64,000 nt of DNA from Vibrio pelagius (GTDB lineage Bacteria; Pseudomonadota; Gammaproteobacteria; Enterobacterales; Vibrionaceae). The translations under genes were made by a program, and so were the position numbers. The first letter of the stretch is position 1, and every line of letters begins with the position of its first letter. The DNA lies in the NCBI RefSeq assembly GCF_024347575.1, contig NZ_AP025505.1:186001-250000 (forward strand), in the 5' to 3' direction. The notes below the pieces were generated by a model, which was given only the letters and a program-made list of their open reading frames with translations, was not told the origin of the DNA and ran no database searches. Shown piece after piece: positions 47,382 through 56,537 of the stretch.

Positions 47382-48197
47382 TCAAGCCACCTTGTCTTGT
47401 TGGATGCGTTGCTGACGGCGTTTTTCAGCCATGCGTAATACAAGCTGACTAATGCTGTCGTCTTCTAGGCCGGAGTAGATTTTGCTCACGATGTCTGGTG
47501 TTAAGTCTTCTGGCAGTCCATCAAAAATGACTTTGCCTTCCGATAAGCCCACAATCCGCTCGCCAAACTCCATCGCATAATCAATTTGGTGCAAGTTACA
47601 CAGCACGGCGATGTTACGCTGCTTACAGCTGTTTTGGATGTAAGTCAGCACCTTACGTGACGATTTAGGGTCGAGGCTCGCAACTGGCTCATCGGCCAAC
47701 ATCAATGCTGGGTTTTGCGCCAGTGCTCGCGCGATACCTACGCGCTGCTGCTGGCCGCCACTTAGGCTATCGGCACGAGCGTTTTGCTTATCGGCAAGGC
47801 CAACTTGATCTAAACACTCTTTGGCAATGTCGATGTCTTGTTTAGGAAATAGCTGCAATGCACAGCTCCAAAACGGTAAGTTAGACATACGTCCAACTAA
47901 CACATTTTTAAGCACCGACAAACGCTTAGTGAGGTTGTGGTGCTGGAATATCATCCCGACGGATTGGCGAATTTTGATCAGATCTTTGCCTTTCACATGA
48001 GCAATATTGTGGCCGTTCAGTTCAATTTCGCCGTCCGTCGCTTCGGTGAGCCTGTTGATGCAACGTAGCAGTGTGGATTTACCCGCACCCGATGGGCCCA
48101 AAATCACCACAAACTCCCCTTCGTTGATCGTTAAGTCGATGCCTCGCAGTACCTGATTATCACCATAAGACTTATGTAACTTATTAATTTTTAACAT
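47382..48197 (-). CDS. phnC: Phosphonate ABC transporter ATPase PhnC
   Basis: 271 residues from the second of two adjacent ATGs, whose spacing from AAGGA is better. Walker A LGPSGAGKSTLLR, signature LSGGQQQRVG, Walker B ALMLADEPVASLDP, H-loop LCNLHQIDYA. It powers phosphonate uptake. Gene order is phnD, phnC, phnE in transcription. Confidence 0.94.
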   Translation of the reverse strand: MLKINKLHKSYGDNQVLRGIDLTINEGEFVVILGPSGAGKSTLLRCINRLTEATDGEIELNGHNIAHVKGKDLIKIRQSVGMIFQHHNLTKRLSVLKNVLVGRMSNLPFWSCALQLFPKQDIDIAKECLDQVGLADKQNARADSLSGGQQQRVGIARALAQNPALMLADEPVASLDPKSSRKVLTYIQNSCKQRNIAVLCNLHQIDYAMEFGERIVGLSEGKVIFDGLPEDLTPDIVSKIYSGLEDDSISQLVLRMAEKRRQQRIQQDKVA

Positions 48198-48218
48198 CAT
48201 GGTTCCTTAGCAACTCAG

Positions 48219-49064
48219 TTACTTAAATTTAGCCGCTTCGCGCACTGGGTCGTATGCTGCATCATTGGTTTCGACATAGCGGTTCACAATGCCTTGGTCG
48301 CCAAATTGCACGGATTTCATTGATAGAAACGCCTGTTTAATACGCTCTTTATCAGCTTCTGGAATATCGTTACGCCACACCATTGGCGACTCTGGAATCG
48401 ATTCCGAACGCCAAATCACTTTGTACTCATCTTTGCCAATAATGCCCTTCTCAACTGCAGAGTTAAGAATACGGTCTGCAACCGTAGCGGCATCCACTCG
48501 GCCATGTTTCACAGCAAGAATGTTGGCATCGTGTGCGCCGGTGTACACCACGTTGGCAAAGAATTGGCGAGGCTCTATCCCCTCACTGCGTAACCCAACA
48601 TATGGAAACACGTAGCCAGAAGTCGAAGTCGGAGAAACAAACGCAAAGTCCTTACCTTTGAGATCAGACAATTGATTGATATTGTCTGCATTCGCTGGTG
48701 CAATAATTTGGCTGTGGTACGCCACGTCACCCGCTTTAACCGTTTCTGCCACAACAAACGCTTCAACATCGGCAACTTCCGCAGCTTTCACGTACGAAAA
48801 TGGACCAAGATAAGCAATATCGACGTGGCCTGCTCGCAAAGCTTCAATCACACCGTTGTAATCGGTCGCGACAAAACCTTCGACTTCAACGCCCAGCTGT
48901 TCACTCAAACTATTAATCAGCACTTCGCTTTGTTTGATCATCGCGCGTGAATCTTCTGAAGGAATCAGCGCTATTTTGAGATCATCTAACGCCTGTACCG
49001 ACAAAGAAGCGAATACAGTACTGGCCGCAATAGACCATTTCAGTAGTGATTTTTTGGTGTTCAT
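48219..49064 (-). CDS. phnD: Phosphonate ABC transporter periplasmic binding protein PhnD
   Basis: 281 residues with a signal peptide (about 1-25, ending VQA). The mature stretch ALIPSEDSRAM, then GHVDIAYLGPFSYVKA, and FVSPTSTSGYVFPYVGL are PhnD signatures binding the phosphonate group. It sits between the iron-dependent dehydrogenase gene (12 bp upstream) and phnC. Confidence 0.94.
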   Translation of the reverse strand: MNTKKSLLKWSIAASTVFASLSVQALDDLKIALIPSEDSRAMIKQSEVLINSLSEQLGVEVEGFVATDYNGVIEALRAGHVDIAYLGPFSYVKAAEVADVEAFVVAETVKAGDVAYHSQIIAPANADNINQLSDLKGKDFAFVSPTSTSGYVFPYVGLRSEGIEPRQFFANVVYTGAHDANILAVKHGRVDAATVADRILNSAVEKGIIGKDEYKVIWRSESIPESPMVWRNDIPEADKERIKQAFLSMKSVQFGDQGIVNRYVETNDAAYDPVREAAKFK

Positions 49065-49076
49065 AATCCGTTACCT

Positions 49077-50168
49077 TTAAAAGAAAATATTCATTAGTTG
49101 TTTGGAACAACCAGAAAAGTTTTTGCCACGCTCTCCTTGCAGGGCGTCTTCCACCACTTGCTTCCACTCTGAGCGTGTAAAACCATAATCTTCTGGTTGA
49201 GTTTGTACGTTTAATGCATGAATCCATGTTTCGAGTTCTTCCGCCGCTGCGTTAAGATCTGCGCCAAAAATCGTTCGCAGGTGCATCGAAGTTTCACAAT
49301 CCGAATCAGAGAACGAGGTTAGAACCGCAGGCAAAGTAAATGAGCAAGCAATGCCATGAGGTAGCCCTTTGCTTAGTGTGACCGCATAAGAAAGGTTATG
49401 AGAGATGGATGTTTTGGTATTCGAAAATGCCAAGCCAGCGTTGAGTGAGCCCTGCATCATCAAGCTACGTAGCTGCAGGTTGTTTGGTGTCTTAACGAGC
49501 TCTGGGAGTGTTGAAAGAATCGTCTTGATCGCTTGCTGAGCAAACATCAGTGACACTGGGTTACAGTTACAATTCCAGATACTCTCCATTGCATGGGAAA
49601 GTGCATCTAACCCAGTTTGTACTGTTAACGAAACAGGCAGTTCTAGGGTTAATTTCGGGTCGCAAATCGCTGTTTCTGGATACAAGCTTGGGTCACTCAG
49701 AGAAAATTTCTTACTTGACGCATTGTCCCAGATCGTCGCCCAGCAGGTGACTTCGCTGCCAGTACCTGTGGTCGTCGGCAACACAATCATGGGTAGTGCG
49801 TTAGCAACATCCTCACCTTCCACCAGAACATTGTGAATTACCCAAGCATTCGACTTGGAGACCGCCAATGACTTAGTGGTATCAATCACCGAGCCACCAC
49901 CGATGGCGACTAACACTTCTACATCTGATTCGTGCGCTGAAAAGGCTTCGCAGATCACAGGCAAGTCGGCGATATCTGGGTTTTCGGAGACTTGATTAAA
50001 TACAGCTTGGCCACCCGCAATAGAGCTTAGAATCTTTCCCGCTAACTCATCAAAATAGGGATGATCATAAGTCACAATTGCGTAGTTACGTCCATTTAGC
50101 GCAGCGTCCAAAGCAGGTAGCGCGTCTTGCCCAAAGCTAATACTGACTGGGTTGTGAAATTGCCACAT
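49077..50168 (-). CDS. Phosphonate-associated iron-containing alcohol dehydrogenase
   Basis: 363 residues of the group III Fe-ADH family. NAD-binding GGGSVIDTTK and LPTTTGTGSEVT; metal ligands in GLDALSHAMES (Asp, His) and SHNLSYAVTLSKGLPHG (two His 14 apart). Similar enzymes occur in phosphonate operons and some reduce phosphonoacetaldehyde to 2-hydroxyethylphosphonate or do the reverse. It is first in the phn operon. No C-P hydrolase or transaminase (phnX, phnW, phnA) is seen here, so the exact reaction is open. Confidence 0.85.
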   Translation of the reverse strand: MWQFHNPVSISFGQDALPALDAALNGRNYAIVTYDHPYFDELAGKILSSIAGGQAVFNQVSENPDIADLPVICEAFSAHESDVEVLVAIGGGSVIDTTKSLAVSKSNAWVIHNVLVEGEDVANALPMIVLPTTTGTGSEVTCWATIWDNASSKKFSLSDPSLYPETAICDPKLTLELPVSLTVQTGLDALSHAMESIWNCNCNPVSLMFAQQAIKTILSTLPELVKTPNNLQLRSLMMQGSLNAGLAFSNTKTSISHNLSYAVTLSKGLPHGIACSFTLPAVLTSFSDSDCETSMHLRTIFGADLNAAAEELETWIHALNVQTQPEDYGFTRSEWKQVVEDALQGERGKNFSGCSKQLMNIFF

Positions 50169-50364
50169 CGTTGTGTCTCTCGTGTCTTGTTCGTTTCGAT
50201 GTGCAAACTTTAATTTATGAAAATGACACTAATGTTTAATGAAAATACTATTTAATCACTCCTAACATAGAAAAAACCGAAGCTCAGTTCTGTGCGTGTA
50301 AGGCACAGCAATAGACCGCTAGATACCGACATATGCGCGGCAACGTCAGTAGTTAGGAAACGAA

Positions 50365-51222
50365 ATGAAACACACACAATTACGCTCTTTTCACACCGTG
50401 GCAAAACTCGGCAGCTTCGCTAAAGCGGCAGAGGCACTCAACATTTCTCAGCCGACTATTACGGCGCAAGTTCGTGAGCTGGAAGAGCAATACAACGTAG
50501 TCCTGCTGCATAGACAACGAAATAACAACCGGCTGACCTACACAGGCAAAGAGTTGTATGAACAAACTCGACTGATCTTTTCACTGCAAGAACGAGCCAA
50601 AAAGCTATTGGAAGCTCGCGGCTTACTGAAGATTGGGCAATTTAACGTGGGAGCAGTTAGCCCTGCGGCAGTGCTATCACTGATTGAACGATTCAAACGT
50701 TATTACCCTGATATTGATGTAAAGATTCGTACCGGTGGCTCAGATCAGATCCGCAATAGTGTTTTAAGCGGAGAGCTAGAAATAGGCATGCTGGCTTATC
50801 GTGACCCAAACCCCAAACTGGTTTCAACCAAAGTGGCAGAGCAGCCGGTGGTACTGGTTGTCCCTAACACTCACAAGCTAGCTGAACGTAAATCGATAAC
50901 ACTAGCAGAGTTAGAAGGAGTCAAACTTGTCCATAGAGAGCCAGGCTCAACAACCCGAAAAATCATTGAGGATGAATTAATACGAAATAGCGTTGTCATC
51001 CACAATGAACTTGAGATCGACAGCCGCGAAGGTGTGAGAGAAGCGAGTATTTATGGGCTTGGCATTAGTTATGTCGGGCTACATGAGTTTCAGCCACATC
51101 CAAACATTACAATGGTCAAAATTTCTGACCTCGAGATAAAATCAAAGTCCTATTTAATCTACTTAAAAGAGCTAGAACAACTTCCGGTGATAAAAGTGAT
51201 CCGACAATTGGTGGATGAGTAG
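50365..51222 (+). CDS. LysR-family regulator, probably of the phn operon
   Basis: 285 residues: N-terminal HTH (TVAKLGSFAKAAEALNISQP, TITAQVRELE) and a C-terminal substrate-binding domain. It is divergent from the Fe-ADH-phnDCE operon across 196 bp, the usual LysR arrangement, so it probably activates that operon in response to a phosphonate. A strong terminator follows. Confidence 0.9.
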   Translation: MKHTQLRSFHTVAKLGSFAKAAEALNISQPTITAQVRELEEQYNVVLLHRQRNNNRLTYTGKELYEQTRLIFSLQERAKKLLEARGLLKIGQFNVGAVSPAAVLSLIERFKRYYPDIDVKIRTGGSDQIRNSVLSGELEIGMLAYRDPNPKLVSTKVAEQPVVLVVPNTHKLAERKSITLAELEGVKLVHREPGSTTRKIIEDELIRNSVVIHNELEIDSREGVREASIYGLGISYVGLHEFQPHPNITMVKISDLEIKSKSYLIYLKELEQLPVIKVIRQLVDE

Positions 51223-51308
51223 TTGGATTAGCTTTGTTAACTAACCATCGTTATCACCACATTAATTACTCAATATAACTCGACTACGCATACTTCAAGA
51301 CTTTTGAT

Positions 51309-51342
51309 GCGCTCTTACACTGTCAGTAAGAGCGCTCTTTTC
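51309..51342 (+). terminator. Terminator after the LysR gene
   Basis: GCGCTCTTAC (51309-51318) and GTAAGAGCGC (51326-51335) with a 7-nt loop, followed by TCTTTTC. It may also serve the convergent AEC gene. Confidence 0.85.
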
Positions 51343-51426
51343 ACTACCTCTTTATTAGAACCAGCTCGGTATCATCATGCAAAACTGCCAATACGTATGC
51401 TTATTTTAATCTCGTTCGAATGATTA

Positions 51427-52383
51427 CTAATTAACCTCCAGTAACATTAAAACCAACATCCCCAAACATACTGTGAGGCTAGATAGCAAGGTTGTCAGAC
51501 CGATTATATTGGCGCATAAAGTAGTATTACCGCCCAATGCCAGTACCATTGCATAGCTTGCGGCCGCAACTGGAGCTGCGTTCATAAAGAACAATACCCC
51601 CAATTCAATACCGCGAAAGCCAAAATAGTAAGCAAAAAAGGTGAACAACAGCGGAGCAACTATCAATTTATAGGATGACGCAAACCAAGTTGGCCCTTGA
51701 TTATTGCGTAACATCTTTAAATTCAAGCTCCCTCCTGTACAGATGAGCGCGAGAGGCAAGGTCATTTTCGCTAAATAATTACCTGTATCTACCATCACGT
51801 TCGGTAAACTAATAGGAAAGAGCGCAACAAGTAAGCCCAAGACAATTGAAATAATTAGTGGATTTTTGCCTAAGTTCGTTACAAGGGTTGTTATATTGAT
51901 AGACTGAGAGCCCTGCTTACGAGGTGATAAACAGATAACCGCTTGAATATTATATACCACTGTAATCACAGCGATATATAGAGCAGCAAGTGCAACACCT
52001 TGACTACCAAATGCATTGTCGACATAAGCAACACCGATAATAGACGTATTGGCTCTAAAGCAGCCCTGTATCAATACACCATGATCTTCCGAATGTTTAA
52101 AGATCAACTTGGTCGATAGAGTGCAAACAATAAAAAACGCCACAGTCAAAATAACGGAAAACAATATAAAATCAAAAGCTTGAGTAAAGTCATGCTCCGA
52201 AGTAGCAATACTAATAAACAACATCGCAGGTAAACCAACTCGAAAAACAAGTTTCGAGGCAATGTCGATAAAATTTGCATCAATCCAATTGACACGCCGA
52301 AAGGCGTAGCCTAGCAAAATGATTAAAAAAATCGGCGTAACAATGGAAAGGGAGAAGGACAGCTGATTTAGAAGGTCCAACAT
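51427..52383 (-). CDS. AEC-family (auxin efflux carrier-like) transporter
   Basis: 318 residues with about ten membrane segments: VTPIFLIILLGYAFRRVNW at the start, repeated GxxP-type kinks, and SIIGVAYVDNAFG in the middle. AEC proteins export small organic acids such as malonate or malate. It lies 56 bp after the DeoR regulator in the same direction, so it may belong to the acid-sugar regulon, but a link is inference. Confidence 0.88.
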   Translation of the reverse strand: MLDLLNQLSFSLSIVTPIFLIILLGYAFRRVNWIDANFIDIASKLVFRVGLPAMLFISIATSEHDFTQAFDFILFSVILTVAFFIVCTLSTKLIFKHSEDHGVLIQGCFRANTSIIGVAYVDNAFGSQGVALAALYIAVITVVYNIQAVICLSPRKQGSQSINITTLVTNLGKNPLIISIVLGLLVALFPISLPNVMVDTGNYLAKMTLPLALICTGGSLNLKMLRNNQGPTWFASSYKLIVAPLLFTFFAYYFGFRGIELGVLFFMNAAPVAAASYAMVLALGGNTTLCANIIGLTTLLSSLTVCLGMLVLMLLEVN

Positions 52384-52439
52384 AATTGTTCTTCATATCC
52401 AAATTAAAGCTGGGGGTCAATTTTAACAACACAGCCCTA

Positions 52440-53249
52440 TCAATCGGGCATCGTTACCTTGTTATTCAAAGAAGAGATAGGTTCATCAAGATGGGCAGTT
52501 AAAACTTTAATACCTTTATCTTCAAGCTCATTTTGAACATGAACTGGAAACTCAGTGTCTGTAACAATTGTGTCAAAGCATTTGATGCCTATTGCATGAA
52601 ACGTCGCAACTCGCCCATATTTAGATGAGTCACTGACAAGAATGTTCTTTTGTGCGGCTCTGGCTATCGCTTTTTTAACAACAACCTTAGGTTCACTCGG
52701 TGTCGAAATTCCATTGAGATTCCATGAAGATGTTGAAATAAAGGCAATATCGATATTCATCGAGGCTAAAAATTCCGCGACTTTACCTCCAATACTGGAT
52801 TGGTTGGCTTTATCCACACGCCCACCAGTATGGTATAACTCACATTCACCATGGCGTGACAGGTAAGCTGAAATTACAAAATCGTTAGTGATCACCAGCA
52901 AATCATCTCGCTGAGCAATATGATGAGCAATCTCGAGTGTAGTTGTACCCGCATCAAGGTATATTGTGCTCTTCTTCGGAATCAATTGACTTGCAATATA
53001 GCCTATGACTGATTTTTCATTCGATTTTAGAACCGACTTAACATCATGAGATGGCTCACTCTCGAGTATCTGAGTGAGTTGCACACCGCCAGAAACTGAA
53101 GTCACTTTTTCCAGCTCTTCGAGTTTGGCGATATCACGACGAATTGTCATATGTGAGACTTGCAGCCGATCTGCTAGCTCATTAATACTTATAACCTCAT
53201 GGGTTGAAAGTAGAGAAAGTATAGTTCTGTGACGCTCTGCTGGGATCAT
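52440..53249 (-). CDS. DeoR/GlpR-family repressor of the acid-sugar locus
   Basis: 269 residues: N-terminal DeoR HTH (RHRTILSLLSTHEVISINEL, ADRLQVSHMTIRRDI) and a C-terminal sensor domain with YLDAGTTTLEIAHHI and ISTSSWNLNGIST. It senses phosphorylated sugars in this family. It lies downstream of the TRAP genes and probably controls the divergent promoters at 56203-56537, where three direct repeats are found. Confidence 0.92.
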   Translation of the reverse strand: MIPAERHRTILSLLSTHEVISINELADRLQVSHMTIRRDIAKLEELEKVTSVSGGVQLTQILESEPSHDVKSVLKSNEKSVIGYIASQLIPKKSTIYLDAGTTTLEIAHHIAQRDDLLVITNDFVISAYLSRHGECELYHTGGRVDKANQSSIGGKVAEFLASMNIDIAFISTSSWNLNGISTPSEPKVVVKKAIARAAQKNILVSDSSKYGRVATFHAIGIKCFDTIVTDTEFPVHVQNELEDKGIKVLTAHLDEPISSLNNKVTMPD

Positions 53250-53317
53250 AGTTGTTTCCGATATTCGTAAGCACCGTCATATTAACAGCACTAGATAGTC
53301 TAAGGAATATTAGGTTT

Positions 53318-53352
53318 GCCCTTGTTTTTATTTATAATTTTAGAACAAGGGC
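53318..53352 (-). terminator. Hairpin after the TRAP operon
   Basis: GCCCTTGTT (53318-53326) and AACAAGGGC (53344-53352) with a 17-nt AT-rich loop, just past the DctM stop. The T run is poor, so it may act as a partial terminator before the DeoR gene. Confidence 0.4.
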
Positions 53353-53363
53353 ACGAGATAAAT

Positions 53364-54647
53364 TTACTTTGCCATTACGCTAGGTAGCCACAGCGAGATT
53401 TCAGGCACGAAAGTAATTAACATAAGAGCTGCAATCATGCTAGCGATCCAACCCATGACGGCTCGTGAGAGATCTTCAAACCGAATATCGCCAACTTGCG
53501 ATGCCATAAACAGGTTTGCACCCAATGGTGGAGTCACAAAACCAATGGCTAGGTTGACCACCATAACAATACCGAAGTGAACCGGATCCATACCGATAGA
53601 TGCAGTCACTGGCAATAGGATAGGCGTCAAAATAACGATGGCGGCCAGAGTTTCTAAGAAAGTGCCGATTAATAATAAAAGCAAGTTGATACACAGTAGG
53701 ATGAGAATCTTGTTTTCAGTAATCCCTAAGATAAATTCCGTGATCATACTTGGGATACGCTCAATGGTTAAGATACGCCCAAATGCCACGGATGCACCAA
53801 CAATCACCAGTACAGTTGAAACAAGAAGAGCAGACTCAAGAGTCATCTTAGCTAACCCCTTTAGTGTTAGCTCTTTGTAGTAGAACATACTAAGTACAAT
53901 GCCATAAGCCACTGCAACCGCTGCTGACTCAGTAGGCGTAAACAGACCACTGTAAATACCACCTAAAATGATCATTGGCAGAAGCAATGCTTCTTTTGCC
54001 TCACTGAATGCTTGCCAACGCTCAGACCATGTCGCTTTTCGTGGCGTGCCCACATAACCATGTTTCTTTGATTGATACAGGTTGTACCCAAGCAAAAACA
54101 GACCAACAACAATACCCGGAACAATACCCGCCATGAACATCGCAGATACTGATTGCCCAGAAACAATAGCATACACAATCATAACTACACTCGGTGGAAT
54201 AATGACACCAATACCACCAGCTGTCGCAATCATAGCGCCTGCATAGGCTTTGTCATAGCCACTTTTAACCATCATCGGGATCATAGTAAGACCAATAGCC
54301 GCAACGGTTGCCGAGCCCGTACCTGACACAGAAGCAAAAAATATACACGACATAATTGCTACTACACCAAGACCGCCAGTGTAATGGCCGAAAAAGCTCT
54401 GACAAAGTGCAAGTAGGCGGTTCGAAATACCGCCATGGCTCATAATGCTTGCCGCCAGTGTAAAGAGCAAAATAGCGATGAGTGGGAATGAATCTAGCCC
54501 AGATACTAGCCCTTGAACATAGAAATCTATATTAAGAAACGGGAGATTCAAAATGGCGAGAATACTTGCAGAGCCAAGTGCAATACCAATAGGAACCCCA
54601 ATTGCGACCAGCAAAGTGAGAGAAAAAAATAGAATTGGCGTAGTCAT
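53364..54647 (-). CDS. TRAP transporter large membrane subunit (DctM)
   Basis: 427 residues with about twelve membrane segments, typical of DctM: FTLAASIMSHGGISNRL, GIGVIIPPSVVMIVYAI and the C-terminal PPLGANLFMASQVGD. It forms the Na+-driven channel of a tripartite importer for an acid sugar or related carboxylate. It is last in the dctP-dctQ-dctM order. Confidence 0.94.
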   Translation of the reverse strand: MTTPILFFSLTLLVAIGVPIGIALGSASILAILNLPFLNIDFYVQGLVSGLDSFPLIAILLFTLAASIMSHGGISNRLLALCQSFFGHYTGGLGVVAIMSCIFFASVSGTGSATVAAIGLTMIPMMVKSGYDKAYAGAMIATAGGIGVIIPPSVVMIVYAIVSGQSVSAMFMAGIVPGIVVGLFLLGYNLYQSKKHGYVGTPRKATWSERWQAFSEAKEALLLPMIILGGIYSGLFTPTESAAVAVAYGIVLSMFYYKELTLKGLAKMTLESALLVSTVLVIVGASVAFGRILTIERIPSMITEFILGITENKILILLCINLLLLLIGTFLETLAAIVILTPILLPVTASIGMDPVHFGIVMVVNLAIGFVTPPLGANLFMASQVGDIRFEDLSRAVMGWIASMIAALMLITFVPEISLWLPSVMAK

Positions 54648-54660
54648 AGTTATTATCCAG

Positions 54661-55173
54661 TTAGGCTTGTTTCGTTACTGCGTTGTTTGCTGAAATATTG
54701 AAAAGGATCGATATATCGCGTTTAATGGTGATAGATAATCTAATAATTGAAAGAGCAGCACTGACCACAAGGCAGACGTAAAGGAATGCGAGTGGTATTT
54801 CCATTGCGGGTGCAAGTTGCCCCAGACGAAAACTCTTTTCGGTAATTTTTATCGCATAATAAAGCACGATGCCTTGATAGCTAAGAAAGACTAAATTGCT
54901 AACTAAATTCAAAAACTGTTGAGTTTTAACCGGTAGTAATTTGACCAGTGCTAAGACACGAATATGGCGTCCGTCACGGATCGCATAACTAATTCCAAGA
55001 TAAATCACCCACACAAATAAAAAGCGAGCCGCTTCACCGGACCAAGCAATTGAGATATTGAATGGACGTAAAACAATCTCTAAGAAAATAAAAGTAAACA
55101 AACCAAGAGTAAAGGTGACAATAATGCTCGGTTCAAAGTATTTATCCAATAGGTTAAACGTTTTTTTCAACAT
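54661..55173 (-). CDS. TRAP transporter small membrane subunit (DctQ)
   Basis: 170 residues with four membrane segments and the DctQ pattern SGEAARFLFVWVIYLGISYAI followed by RDGRHIRV. It lies between dctP (39 bp) and dctM (13 bp). Confidence 0.9.
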   Translation of the reverse strand: MLKKTFNLLDKYFEPSIIVTFTLGLFTFIFLEIVLRPFNISIAWSGEAARFLFVWVIYLGISYAIRDGRHIRVLALVKLLPVKTQQFLNLVSNLVFLSYQGIVLYYAIKITEKSFRLGQLAPAMEIPLAFLYVCLVVSAALSIIRLSITIKRDISILFNISANNAVTKQA

Positions 55174-55212
55174 AACTTAATTAGGGCACTGTCGTGCCCT
55201 CTCCATGATTTT

Positions 55213-56202
55213 CTAACGTAGAGATTCGGTCTTCTGCATAACGAATGTGTACAGTTCATCACCTGTCTTCGCTTTGATTTCTTCCATCACAGCCGAATTG
55301 AGAGCTTGTTTCAGTTGCTCACGAGTCTCAGTTGGAACAGAATTAATGTTGACGCCCGCGTCTTTTAATGTTGCGAGTGTCGCTTGGTTTTGTTCCTCTG
55401 CTAGCGTACGTTGATTCGCTATGAATGTTTCGATCGATTGTTCAACCAAGGCTTTGTCTGAATCGGAAAGTTGCTCCCAAAACGCTGTATTCGTAAACAG
55501 AACGTGGTTACTGTACATGTGCTCTGTCAAAGATAGATATTTTTGTACTTCATAGAAGCGCTGAGTATAGATAGAATCAATCGCACTTTCTTGGCCTCCA
55601 ATTAACCCTTGTTGAAGAGAGGTGTAGATCTCACCCCATGCCAATGGCATTGGAGACAGCCCTGCCGATCTCCATGCTTGTATCTGACTTGGATTTGCTG
55701 CTGAGCGAATCTTTAGGTTTTTGAAATCTTCAAGGTTTTTCAATGGCTTTTCATTATTAGTAAAGCTACGAAAGCCAAGCTCTAGATAGCCAAGGCCTTT
55801 AAACCCTTTTTCATCCATGCTGCTAAGCAGGGCTTGACCAGCATCACTATCTAGAACGCGGTGAGCATGGGCGCGATCCTCGAACATATAGAAAGTATCA
55901 AGCACGTTAAATTGTGGAATGATAGGGGAAAGCAGTACTGATGCTGCCGTTGTCATTTGAAGGTTATTTGCTTGAACCATTTCAGTGGTTTCACGTACCC
56001 CACCAAGTTGGCCTGCACCATAAATCTCAACCTGAATATCGCCATTTGAACGGGTTTCAATATCTTTTTCAAACGCTTCAAACGCAACAAACAGTGGAGA
56101 GCCTGGTTGGCTATCGTGTGCAATACGAATCGTAGTTTCCGCTAAGCTAGATAGGGAAACCATACAGGTTAAAGCAGCGGATAGTGTGGCAATCTTTCTC
56201 AT
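55213..56202 (-). CDS. TRAP transporter substrate-binding protein (DctP)
   Basis: 329 residues with a signal peptide (about 1-21). The DctP motifs are clear: GQLGGVRETTEMVQANNLQM, and NLKIRSAANPSQIQAWRSAG with the conserved arginine that binds the ligand carboxylate. It starts the TRAP operon and is divergent from otnK, suggesting that the imported acid sugar feeds OtnK/OtnC. Confidence 0.94.
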   Translation of the reverse strand: MRKIATLSAALTCMVSLSSLAETTIRIAHDSQPGSPLFVAFEAFEKDIETRSNGDIQVEIYGAGQLGGVRETTEMVQANNLQMTTAASVLLSPIIPQFNVLDTFYMFEDRAHAHRVLDSDAGQALLSSMDEKGFKGLGYLELGFRSFTNNEKPLKNLEDFKNLKIRSAANPSQIQAWRSAGLSPMPLAWGEIYTSLQQGLIGGQESAIDSIYTQRFYEVQKYLSLTEHMYSNHVLFTNTAFWEQLSDSDKALVEQSIETFIANQRTLAEEQNQATLATLKDAGVNINSVPTETREQLKQALNSAVMEEIKAKTGDELYTFVMQKTESLR

Positions 56203-56282
56203 GGTAGGGTCCTTTTCAATCTATTTCAGATAGTTTTATTTTATTTATGTCTTATGAGCATGTGCTTACGCCTTTCATAATT

Positions 56283-56368
56283 TATCAATTATTAACAATT
56301 TACAAGTTTATCATGACAATTATTAACACAAACTCGCGTTATCTTGATTATCATCACAAATATTAACA
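56283..56368. promoter_or_regulatory. Three direct repeats, candidate DeoR-type operators
   Basis: In the 335-bp spacer between dctP and otnK the element ATTATTAACA or AATATTAACA occurs at about 56288, 56319 and 56359, each preceded by TATCA, TCATGACA or TCATCACA. Starts are 31 and 40 bp apart, near three and four helical turns. The position between divergent operons suits binding by the local DeoR protein. Confidence 0.5.
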
Positions 56369-56537
56369 AGGACACCCTTCACCAAAAATGAACATATCCA
56401 CTTGTTATTTATCAACTTTTACTAAAAAAACCTGTATTTTCGTTTTAAGTTAACAAAATTACAGGGTGTTAAAAAATGTTATATGCGGTTATTGTAGAGC
56501 CTGTACCGAACATAATGCTGATGATATGGAGTAAATA

